Shown here piece after piece: positions 10,475 through 18,998 of a stretch of 18,998 nt of DNA; the stretch's first letter is position 1; the number at the start of each line of letters is the position of its first letter. A program made the translations under genes and the position numbers. Location of the stretch: assembly GCA_036940085.1 (NCBI GenBank), contig JALLBK010000377.1:1-18998 (forward strand), read 5' to 3'. The notes under the pieces are model-generated. The model searched no databases, was not told where the DNA came from, and was given only the letters and a program-made list of their open reading frames with translations. Source of the DNA: Discostella pseudostelligera. Taxonomy: Eukaryota; Bacillariophyta; Thalassiosirophyceae; Thalassiosirales; Thalassiosiraceae.

Positions 10475-12238
10475 ATGATGCACTTCAATCCACTCAACAT
10501 GGTCAATCTCGGGGGGAACAAAATCCAACACCCCGCCGCCGCGCACAGCAATACCATCAGTAGAAATGTCGAAGCGGCGCATAAGGATTTCATAAACTTT
10601 TCATCGAAGTTAAAAAATCTTGTGATGCTGTATAAAACTCGGCATCAGTTGATTGATTCGTTGAACGAAAATGGGCTGTATGTGAGTACACATATTTTCT
10701 CATTGGATTGATGCACATGTGCAAATGGCAATGAAGCGTTCTCATTCATTTTGATCCAATTATCATAGACCGCGAGGTGTTACAATGAGATTTTCCATGG
10801 CACTCCTCTGTCGATCGTACTTGCTCCTGGAGTAAATCCTCCAGGTTCTCCACAATCACAACCTCCCTCCGCTCCATCCGCAGATGAGGAAGGTGAATAC
10901 GTTTCCGAGCCGTCTTCACTGAAGGCTGGCAAAATTGATGATATTGATACGACGGAGTATCCATATACTGGATTTTCACGTAGAATTGTGAATGCTGATG
11001 AAGGGAGTATGATTGGCAAAGATGTATCCAACTATGGCAAAGAACCTGAGGGGATAAAGGCGTCTCTTTTCACATCAATATCTTCATCGAAAACAGCAGT
11101 ATCTCTAGACAAGGTCGAGCCTCAAACTAGTCCTAGGCGGCGAAGGTCTGATCCTCCTTCAAAAGCGTTCCCAGATGATGAGATAGAAGAAATTTTTGAG
11201 AAAAATACAAAGATGGGACCAAACGAATTGGCGGACAACGTTAATTTCATCGTTGACGATGGCGAAGATAGTTTTATCAATGAGCAAGGATGCAAAGAAC
11301 TGGAGTCGACCTTTGATAATGATGAGAATCGAGACAACGACGTTGCAGATGCTGAGTTGGGTGAAGATGGTTTAGAGGGTGAAACTGGTGCAGACATCGA
11401 GAAGAGGCTTACCGAGCCCGTCAATGAAAGTGTCAATGCCATCGCCGACGAACGGGAACAAGAAATGGTTTCGCTCGGAGTCATCTCAGCGGATACATCA
11501 AAAGAAGACAATCTGAACAGAGAGATGAACACTCCAGCAAGTGAGATATTGAATGATCTATTGAAACACGACGAAGAGAAAGACAACAACGAATGCTTAC
11601 GCTCCGATCATAATTTGTCACCCGTCCCACTACCTAAAGCTCCATCACCTGATCGTTTCTACTTCGATATTCACAAGGATGCTTACAAAGAAATTAACTC
11701 AAAATTGGCTGAACATTTGGGCATGGTCGCTTACGTGGAAAAGTGGGAGCAAATAATCACGAAGCGTGTGCAAACCGCATATTCATTCTATTGTAAAGAT
11801 CGAAGTAGTCTGAATCACTACGCAAAGAAGTTAGATTCGTTGATAGAAGAAGACTTGAGGAATAAAGAAAAGAACAGGCCTGTCAAAGAAAAACAATTGG
11901 ACAAATTGGATAGAAATCAAGCTAAGTTTGATTCCGCTCAAGAAACTCACGATAACGCGGGTCAATCGTTATTAATGTTGATTGAGGAGGTGACACTACG
12001 CGCGTGGCGAGATGCCTTCCCATTATTGAGGAAGTCAATTAAGTTCGAGGGTGACTATGCGGCTATCAACCAGAAGCATATGGTGCATTTGGAGAGATCA
12101 CTTGATATGCTTGATATAATTGGTCAAAAAGAATCGATACTCTTTGAGGGGCGTTTGGTAGATCTTGAGAAATCGTATCCAGAGACTTTCTACACAGGAT
12201 CAAAGATGAAGTATGAAGCGGAAGAAGAATATGATTAG
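10475..12238 (+). CDS. BAR-domain-like protein with long acidic insert
   Basis: Two exons, 10475-10681 and 10769-12238, joined over an 87-nt phase 0 GT-AG intron (GTGAGT...CATAG), give 558 aa. Residues about 33-85 look like the first helix of a BAR-type domain (KDFINFSSKLKNL, then a P-rich break). Residues about 88-363 are acidic and Ser-rich and probably disordered. Residues about 364-530 are a long charged helical region with the order typical of BAR proteins: HYAKKLDSL, a basic turn, KLDRNQAKFDSA, then LIEEVTLRAWRDAFPLL and KFEGDYAAI. BAR domains are dimeric curved helical bundles that bind and bend membranes in endocytosis and trafficking. No SH3, PH or PX domain is seen. Two adjacent ATGs (10475, 10478) could start it. 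Its end is 51 bp from that of the convergent kinase gene. The family call rests on pattern resemblance; a general coiled-coil protein remains possible. Confidence 0.65.
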
Positions 12239-12289
12239 TGATTAGGACTTTGTTGATAGTTTGATCGATGAGTGTGCACTTAGAGTAGT

Positions 12290-14617
12290 TTATAACGTTT
12301 GAGCCTTCTTTCTATTCGTATTTACATGCCTGCCTTTGCTGAGCTCGTAGCTTTTGAGGCGCACGAGGCATTGGATATACGAAAGCCAACTTCGAACGAT
12401 GAATAATATCCCACCGTCCTTCAATCGTTTTGTACATTCACTATCGAATACCCGCTTAGATGCGTACTGTCCAGCAACCACAAGATTGTTCACTGGCGAC
12501 CCTAGTGCTATGTCGACATGCCTCAAACAATCATTCATTTTGAATATGAGAAGCATTTGTCTCGGGACGATGTCAAGCATGTTAATAATCTCTTTGATGT
12601 ATCGCTGAGCGTATCCTTTGATGATAGCCTTGTCTTCACCACAATTGCCAGCACGCGATGCATCAAGAGACCTTGATTGCGACCTCTCTACAACTTCATC
12701 GAAGGGCCTCGAAGTCAACATTGCCGCCAGTAAGGGGTACTTAGAGAACAAAGCCAAACATTGTGAATGAGATGCGCCTATATTGTTTGCAACCTATGAT
12801 GATTCACTTACCATTTTGTCGACGCCTAGCTGCTTGCATGCAGATTGTATGTCCGGTATATCTGCCATTACAATACCTTTCCATAAACGGGCGTACGCTT
12901 CTTGAAAATCTGGATCTAGTCGTTTGTACAGACCATGATCAACTAAAACAATTTGAGGCTTGCCCTTTTTCAGCGGATGTTCTCGAAGAAGAACATTTGC
13001 TTCATGCGGATCGCAATGAACAAACCCCGTATCGAAAATCTGGGCATTGAAGACTGAGGAGATGAGCCTGGCAACGTCTCTAAGTTACGACATGGCAAGA
13101 TGCGATTAGTGCACGTATGAAACTTGTTGGAAGGCAATGCTTGAAACAAGAAACTCACCGTCTACTGATACCAGCGTTGTCGATACGTTCTAAATCTGTT
13201 GCTCGGAAACCCTCCTCGAATTCCATCGTGAGCACCCGTTCATTGGTGAGCTCCCAATAAATAGTCGGTATAACGCAATCCAACCCGGTCCGCTTGAGGT
13301 GAACTGCAGCCATCTCGGCATTCCCTCCCTCATTTGTGAAATCTAACTCCTTTGGTAGCTCCGTTATCAAAAAATTGTCGTCAGTGATGGTTCGATGATT
13401 TGAATAAGAAGGGGCAATCATCTTACCTGCGGGGTCAACTCCTCGCAAATCCAACCAAAGTTAAAGTCATCGAACAGATTCTCAGCAATATTGGTCACAG
13501 TTGCTATCGCTAGCAAATCTCCCTTACTTGTCTCTCTCAAGCCCTTATGCTGCACTTTGACTGCCAACTTCTTGCCCGTCGCCTTGCATCGAGCAGTATG
13601 AACTTGAGCAAGACTTGCCGATGCAAAAGGGTCGATAGAAAAATCGTCAAATAATTGTTCTGGAGATGATCCCAATTCTTCCTTTACCACATGACATACA
13701 TCTTCGTACGAAGACACAGGCGCATCATCAAATAATGATGAGAGCGACTTTAGGTACTCGTCGGGTAATAGCAGATCAAGATTGGCAAGATGCTGCCCCA
13801 CCTTGATGTAGACACCACCATTCATTCGACATAATTGGAGGAGGCGATTGGCGTTTCGCTGATGAATGTTGGCTGGAATACCTTCGTCATTATTTGTGCT
13901 AATATCTGTAACTAGGGCGTACAGTTCATCTTTGACATTGGCTAGTTGTCGTGCAATAAACATCATTGCTTCCTTCTGTTGACTTTTTGATAGTCTATGC
14001 TTGGATATTGCTGCAGTATGATCATTTGGGTGGTCTGAATGGTAATCCGTGTGTGTGTCATTCACTGAAGGCTTCGAATCAACATACTGTTGTTGTGCTC
14101 TGTATAAATCACTCTCCAGCTGTTCAATTGTGTCTTCTAATTCCCTCTGTCTCTGCACGTGACCATGTTCTTCATCACCATTGTGTTTGCGGCTTTGAAA
14201 CACCCATGTGTAGGCTATGCCAATCAAAGAGTCGGAATGCTTTCGTTGTAAATAATAAAAATGATAATCTGCTGCTATGACAGCCGCTGTCTTTACCAAC
14301 CGTACCGCTCTCAGGAGTGCTTCCGCCGTCGGACGAATCAAGGAGAAGCAATGCTCAATATCATTTAAATCCAATGATGAGATTAATTCAACAAATGATG
14401 ACGTCGGCAACCTTGATGTGATGGCAACTTCGGTATCGATGCCACCACTGTACGATGGCGATGAGCATTTTGTGGTGGCAATATTGTCGCTGAGAATAGA
14501 ATTTGATGAAGGCCCAACGAAGCAGGCGGTGCCAACGCCAACGGTGCCCGCGGTTGTTACAAGGAAAAGCTTTTGGTAACCATGGCGAGTAAAAGGAGTG
14601 ATCGCGGCTCGGAGCAT
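12290..14617 (-). CDS. ABC1/UbiB-family atypical kinase, ADCK1-like
   Basis: Four exons, 14617-13427, 13358-13159, 13079-12812 and 12739-12290, give 702 aa. Introns are 68, 79 and 72 nt, GT-AG, phases 0, 2 and 0. Family signatures in order: KxGQ motif (YIKVGQ, 270-275), alanine-type nucleotide loop ASASLAQVH (332-340) in place of the usual glycine-rich loop, nucleotide-binding lysine K354 (LAVKVQ), ELDFTNEGGN (401-410), catalytic loop HCDPHEANVLL (485-495, D487) and metal-binding D511 in VLVDHGLY. The tail NDCLRHVDIALG and Y.LLAAMLTSRPFD resemble ADCK1/Mcp2 more than CoQ8. The N-terminus is basic (MLRAAITPFTRHGYQK) with a hydrophobic segment at 16-35, fitting the inner mitochondrial membrane. 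Members act in mitochondrial lipid and coenzyme Q homeostasis, mostly as ATPases or atypical kinases. Odd: HEAN replaces the usual HPGN, and residues 155-205 add a charged, coiled-coil-like insert before the core. Confidence 0.88.
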
Positions 14618-14774
14618 GATTAAGAATAGTACAGTAGTAATGATAGGTATGTCCTACACGAGGCGGTAGATAGACGTTCGATTGGGCGGCATTGCCCGAG
14701 CGGCAGCGCCGTCATCATCGTCATCGTCATCGTTGTTGCTTTGGCTTTGATTTTGTGTGTGTCATCGATTCTTC

Positions 14775-14785
14775 TTCCCGCCAAA
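14775..14785 (-). promoter_or_regulatory. E2F-like site upstream of the kinase gene
   Basis: Plus-strand TTCCCGCCAAA is TTTGGCGGGAA on the minus strand, the direction of the kinase gene, about 158 bp before its ATG. It shares 11 bases with the site at 10061-10071. Confidence 0.45.
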
Positions 14786-14800
14786 TTAATGAATAGGCGC

Positions 14801-14808
14801 TTTCCCGC
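14801..14808 (+). promoter_or_regulatory. Second E2F-like site, TTTCCCGC
   Basis: An exact match to the form best known from plant S-phase promoters, 16 bp beyond the previous site. Two such sites so close together strengthen the case for an E2F/DP-controlled promoter. Confidence 0.4.
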
Positions 14809-15023
14809 TTGCCACGTCTAAGCAATATGCTGGACATTCTAGCCGACTCGAGAACCGCTAACAATGTTGATTCGAGGAGAGAGCGACCACCGATAGAGGA
14901 TTATATTGTTGATAGGGAATGGTAGAGATATTCTTTAGCTTTAGGTCAGGCACTTAAATGTAGTGAGTTTTCGACAATGCGAGAGCAGAAAATAGACGTG
15001 GAACGTGGAATGATGCACCCAGA

Positions 15024-16470
15024 TTAAACTACGTTGCAATCTACCAGATCCTCTCCAATCTTTTCCCGTATTCTCCTATGTACAGTTCTCCAATCTTCAT
15101 CCCACCCGATTTCATTATAAGCTTCCATAAGAGCTGATTCATATTTTATTAACTGAGATACGGCATCTCTCGGCAATTGTTCTTTTGTATTGATCCCCTT
15201 GCACCATGAATTGGCAGATCGAACAATTGCTTTCATTTCATCTTGGTTGCCATCGTCCAAAACATATTCAGCCACCTCAGTGATATTTTCAAGCGATGCA
15301 GGGACATAGTGTATCATCGGCTCCAAGTCGGCATAGAAATGCTCAATGTACTCGGCATCAATCTGGGTGCATTTAGTGCATGCATGGATTAAAAGCTCAT
15401 GAGGAATAATCATCAATTACAATGCAAGAAAAATTCCATCGTCCACTTACCTTAATAACAACTGAATTTGTGCATAATAGCTTTGTGAATCTTGAGCTCC
15501 AACTATTACCATCAATATCAATAATGGCCCTGAACTTCATGAGATCGCGGAATGGGAGGTGACTCGATACGATTGTTTGTTTCGAATGGCCTTCATCCAG
15601 AACTACTTCCCATCCTTGAACAAAGGAAGTAAACGCCGCATCAATAATTTCTGGTCGGTCCATGCTCTTCTTCACTAGCTTGGCTCGCGATAGTTCATCA
15701 AATGTGGTGTTGGATTCCAACCGTGTCGACCCCGTCGTCGATCCTCTCCATATCGCTTTACCAATCTTCGATTTCCAAGGGTACTTCCTCTCGTTATTTG
15801 TAAATCTTGCATCCCAAGTGTAATCGAAGAACCATGTATCATGATACGAATGCATGTAACGAAAGGAATTCCATGATTCATATCCCGTCATTGAAATTGC
15901 TTGACACCAACCTGTTCCGTACTTTGGAGGTGGAACGTGCCACGTGAGACGAGGGAAGGGTACCTGATCGAGATGAATGTGATTGTGGCATCCACTTTCA
16001 TCACTTTCAATCAGTATAATCGGAACACTTCGACTATCATCTTTATCGATGAGGTCTTCCGACGAATCTAAGCCCTTGTTGAGCATTTCGATGTAGGCAC
16101 GTGATCTAGCTTTGGAGAGGACATCCTTATGACTACCCCTGCACAGAAGCTTCCTATCTTCCAATATTAAAGGAACGTAGGCAGAAAAGCCACCCGGTAG
16201 TATTAGATCGGTAGAGCTCATGACTTTCTCGAACGTAGCCAGAAATGGATTGGTAACATTGGAAGGGGGCACGTACGACAACGGAACTGTGGTGGACATC
16301 CAAGCAAACGATGTTTTTGCAATAACCGCAACGACAGCAAGAAGCAGGAAAATAGATTTCAGTTTCTGGGTCCGTCTGCACTTCTTCTCTGGTAGGACTG
16401 CATCGGGGTCACTGTAGTTATGATGTCCGACGTCATCCACGTGCCTGGATCTTCTTTTCATGATGACCAT
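15024..16470 (-). CDS. Glycosyltransferase family 90 (CAP10-like), type II membrane protein
   Basis: Two exons, 16470-15451 and 15362-15024, joined over an 88-nt phase 0 GT-AG intron, give 452 aa. A basic cytosolic tail (KRRSRH, KKCRRTQK) precedes one membrane segment at about 38-57, so the catalytic part should face the Golgi or ER lumen. GT90 features: AIWRGSTTGS (239-248), the donor-binding block IIDIDGNSWSSRF (316-328), LLCTNSVVIK (331-340), then EHFYADLEPMIHYVP (347-361) across the intron. The family includes fungal Cap10 and animal POGLUT enzymes, which transfer xylose or glucose to polysaccharide or protein; the exact sugar and acceptor here are unknown. ATGs at 16470 and 16461 are both possible starts. 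Two candidate N-glycosylation sites (NVT at 71, NTT at 254) are visible. Length is normal for the family. Confidence 0.88.
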
Positions 16471-16690
16471 GCTCGCATATGCATATGATCGCGATGAACA
16501 AGTAGTTGCGGTCAGCGGTCAGCCCAAATAATGCATCCGCATGTAGTAAAGAAGTTGGTTTGCGGATCAACAGTGCATTGAACTCAGATGATTGCCATGG
16601 TCATCTCCTTCACGCGTCGAGTGCTCGTCGAGTGCAGTGATACTCGTCGGCGGATGGGATAGGTAATCGGTGGGCTGTGGGCCAGCAATG

Positions 16691-16714
16691 CCGATGCCCG
16701 ATGCCCGATGCCCG
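16691..16714. repeat. Three tandem copies of CGATGCC
   Basis: CGATGCC repeats three times with a 7-bp period (16692-16712), flanked by partial copies. It is a small local duplication with no evident function. Confidence 0.7.
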
Positions 16715-16850
16715 CATATTATGCCGACGCGACGGCCATGGCCACGGCTGCAAGACACGCGAGTTGTAGCATTCTAGCGATATGTACATAGGGCGGTTCA
16801 GTGAGATTTTTGTATTAGCGACTTATGATAGTGGGTTGTTAAGATGGTTT

Positions 16851-16951
16851 GAAGATAGTTGAAGATACTTTGAAGACAGAGGAAAGATAGATGTGTATTT
16901 TAGCCAATTTTGAAGATAGATGTAAAAAAGAAGAAGATAGTTCGAAGATAG
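16851..16951. repeat. Cluster of GAAGATAG motifs
   Basis: GAAGATA or a one-base variant occurs at 16851, 16861, 16872, 16912, 16933 and 16944, several followed by GTT(C/T)GA. Spacing is irregular (10-40 bp), so this is a decayed simple repeat and not a clean tandem array. It lies about 380 bp upstream of the glycosyltransferase start codon. Confidence 0.7.
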
Positions 16952-17370
16952 TTTAGCCCGCCCACCGCCCACTACCATACCAACTTGATACGCTTTGCCA
17001 CAGCCTATCATCGATTACCAACCAATAATTGCCCCCGCCCTCCCCGCCATGGCCGCCGTTGATGCCTCGTTTGATCACCTTCCAACTGAGTTACGGCCCT
17101 CAGAGATAGGAATTCAACCCCTGCTCTCTTATATATTAATCGGGAAATTTCTCCGTGGGATGATCACCAACCGGTGGTGCATGTCGCTTCAGGCAGCCAA
17201 CGAACATCGATGTAATAGTAAGCCAGCAGTAGATAATTAGATAGGAGGGATGGCAAAATTTGTGGAGGCAACAACCATATTGCTAAGGGAGATGGGGAGA
17301 GTAGAAGCAGCAACAAAGAGAATTTCGTTAATTGGTGATCGAACAACAATTTAATGAAAAGGGTGCCTGA

Positions 17371-17547
17371 TCTCTCAGCTCTGGAACATTACCACGTGAT
17401 CTCCGCTACCACATTGCCTTACAAGGACGAATTCTACCAGATCTGAACCCAGCAGTCTTTGTAAGAGGTTTGAGAGGTTGATATGACTCCATAGTGCGAC
17501 CACGGGTAAGCTTCACAGTCCTGGCTCTAGAGATGAGATGCCGCAAA
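17371..17547 (+). pseudogene. Possible decayed gag-like coding fragment
   Basis: One plus-strand frame reads LPDLNPAVFVRGLRG, then an in-frame TGA (17476-17478), then YDSIVRPRVSFTVLALEMR before another stop. The order of a GLR/GLP-type turn, YDSIV and a closing Leu/Glu/Met helix recalls Copia-type gag (UBN2) proteins. No reverse transcriptase, integrase or terminal repeats are visible, so this is only a weak hint and chance is a real alternative. Confidence 0.15.
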
Positions 17548-17724
17548 GCTTCTTGATCATGAACATCAGCGAAACACAATAACCAGGCATCGATTTGGGT
17601 TGAATGAACAGGATTGTTATTCTTGCATCGGGTGCCTCCTTCAACTTATTTCATGATACTGTGTTGATTGCCACTCAAACTGCACCTAAATTGATAAGGT
17701 GGCTGCCTGTTGCCTGTGGCTGCG

Positions 17725-17895
17725 ATGAATACCAATGATGGCCAGGAAGTTAAATATGAAATCAGGAAACAGAGGGAGATGCCGCTTAAAATTGCTAAGA
17801 GGAACAAACTTGGGGAGAAGAAGCATCAACAGGAAGTCGAAGCTGAAGCTGTGCGCTGGAATGCAAGGCAAATTTCAACGCAAAATGGGAATTAA
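17725..17895 (+). CDS. Small unrecognised open frame, highly charged
   Basis: From the ATG at 17725 the frame gives 56 residues, dominated by Lys, Glu, Arg and Gln (KYEIRKQREM, EKKHQQEVEAEA), helical in character. No family is recognised. It could be a relic exon of a decayed gene together with the acidic fragment at 18115-18290 (SKWVEDSDEDE), which has no ATG of its own. Coding status is doubtful. Confidence 0.15.
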   Translation: MNTNDGQEVKYEIRKQREMPLKIAKRNKLGEKKHQQEVEAEAVRWNARQISTQNGN

Positions 17896-18746
17896 GTATG
17901 TATCTGGTATCTCTAATTAAAAATAATCTGGTGGTATTGTTCCTTTCTTGCATCGTAGCTACTTGGCACCATCTGGTATTACTTCTACACTTGTTTTTGG
18001 TGATAGGTAGTCATTGAGGTAACTGCTCAATCTGTATTGGACTATATCCACCAGTTTTGCTGCACCTACTCCACCGGCGGCGGCAGCAGTTTTCTGATAT
18101 TTGCGTAAATATGTTTGAATGTAGTTGATGCTTCTTCAGATGTGCATGTTCAAGCTGAGAGCTCCCCGACCCAGTCGGAGGTAATTAATCCATCGAAACT
18201 GAGGCCGCGGAGCAAGTGGGTGGAGGACTCAGACGAGGACGAAACCAACACCAAATCCCTGATTAAATCCGTGAAGATTATGTTGATTGTATTGAGTGCT
18301 CTTTTACTTAAGTTGCTGGGCAGTGTCATTGATGTTCATGACAGCATCACACTAGACAGCTGCCAAATTTGAACTTTATTAAGTCCCTCCCTCTTAATTC
18401 AAACGTGATAACTCCCTCACTGAAAGTTAATGAACAGGATGGAGTGTTGGAAGGTGCCCATAAAGTTGGTTGTTGAGTAGCAGCGTACAAACATATGTTG
18501 ATGTTATTGCCGCATGTCACCCATGGGCGATGACAATGACAACGACGGTCCGCGAGTAATGCCACTACCACTACCAAATAGTTGTAGCGAGGAGGGCTGC
18601 CATTATGGGAAGTTTGTTATTGAATTGCAATATTGATCACCATCAGCCATCAAAAGGGTGCAAATAGTGGCCATCACACTATGACTATGGGATATGGGAA
18701 CTACTCTCCATATTTTTCATAGCCGTAGAGGCTGCGACCCGGCGGC

Positions 18747-18870
18747 GGGCAATGATGATGAATGAGATGTGAGATAGTGGTGTGATTGATGATGATGATT
18801 ATAATAGATTATAATCAGTGACGATGATGGATGATCACGATGCAATGTGCGATGATGGTCATGGTTGATG
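18747..18870. repeat. GAT/ATG-rich simple sequence
   Basis: The stretch is dominated by irregular GATGAT and GTGATG triplets, with a local duplication of ATTATAATAGATTATAAT near 18799. It gives short open frames on the minus strand of His/Ser/Thr-rich type, which are artefacts of composition. Confidence 0.6.
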
Positions 18871-18998
18871 GGGGTGATATCGTTGGTTGTGTGTATAGCG
18901 TAGGTGGGCATAAAAGAGAATCATTGTGAGTAGGGGCAATGTTCTCTCCTTTGTGATTATCGTGGCCGCAACTTAGTGGGAAGGTTGTCATGTTTATG

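Larger units (their letters stand above)
14618..15023. other. Intergenic region upstream of the kinase gene
   Basis: 406 bp between the kinase start (14617, minus) and the glycosyltransferase stop (15024, minus); both genes are read leftwards. It holds the kinase promoter and the 3' end of the glycosyltransferase transcript. A CATCGT-type triplet run lies at 14711-14733, and two E2F-like sites at 14775-14785 and 14801-14808. No coding content is seen. Confidence 0.6.
16471..18998. other. Gene-poor region with simple repeats and possible coding relics
   Basis: This 2.5-kb stretch has no open frame above 85 codons and no recognisable domain. It begins with the glycosyltransferase upstream region, including the direct repeat GCGGTCAGCGGTCAG near 16514 and a 7-bp repeat at 16691-16714. 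A GAAGATAG cluster follows at 16851-16951. From 17045 to 18372 several short plus-strand frames look faintly protein-like but lack starts, continuity or family motifs. The right end (18747-18870) is a GATGAT-type simple sequence. No tRNA or rRNA was recognised. Confidence 0.6.

Noticed and set aside
10988..10990. Independent start of the BAR-like gene at 10988
   Set aside because: That codon is GTG. The frame is open further upstream to a clean acceptor at 10768, and joining it to the 10475 exon restores a continuous helical start.
12740..12811. Shorter kinase intron 3 ending at 12794 or 12778
   Set aside because: These would be 18 and 34 nt, too short, and the second breaks the frame. The acceptor at 12741-12740 has a good pyrimidine tract and gives the family-like Y.LLAAMLTSRPFD.

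Overview
The window looks like nuclear DNA of a diatom, most likely a centric (Thalassiosirales-like) species. The main reasons are a cysteine-rich, chitin-binding cell-surface protein of the kind seen in diatom girdle-band and chitinase-like proteins, many short GT-AG introns (about 65-150 nt) and tightly packed genes. The genus is an inference from protein style only.

Layout. Positions 1-1255 are the right part of a degenerate 9-bp satellite (CTCTGCACC type) that changes to a CTGCAG-rich variant, then to a CACCTG hexamer, and ends in three copies of an exact 50-bp higher-order unit. Five intron-containing genes follow; I rebuilt each by matching splice phases and conserved motifs. (1) Plus strand 1701-5663: single-subunit, T7-like mitochondrial RNA polymerase, 4 exons, 1245 aa. 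(2) Minus strand 9720-5739: modular surface protein, 10 exons, about 1029 aa. It has an N-terminal membrane anchor, four DD-containing cysteine modules, a GDG-type domain, two hevein-like chitin-binding domains, Ser/Thr/Pro linkers and a hydrophobic C-terminal tail. (3) Plus strand 10475-12238: BAR-domain-like protein split by a long acidic insert, 2 exons, 558 aa. (4) Minus strand 14617-12290: ABC1/UbiB-family (ADCK1-like) atypical kinase, 4 exons, 702 aa, probably mitochondrial. (5) Minus strand 16470-15024: glycosyltransferase family 90 (CAP10-like) type II membrane protein, 2 exons, 452 aa. From 16471 to the right edge there is no gene I can support, only simple repeats and possible decayed coding fragments.

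The genes do not form an operon. Genes 1/2 and 3/4 are convergent, with only 75 and 51 bp between stop codons. Genes 2/3 are divergent and share a 754-bp promoter region.

The most interesting signal is a recurring element, TTGGCGGGA. It occurs four times (1386, 10062, 10191 and, inverted, 14776), always between genes and upstream of genes 1, 2/3 and 4. Two copies extend to a full E2F/DP-type site (TTTGGCGGGAA), and a fifth E2F-like site (TTTCCCGC) lies beside the one upstream of gene 4. This suggests shared cell-cycle timing of the mitochondrial polymerase, the surface protein, the BAR protein and the kinase. A second notable point is that the four cysteine modules of gene 2 carry introns at different positions and phases, while one copy has none, so the introns look gained independently after module duplication.
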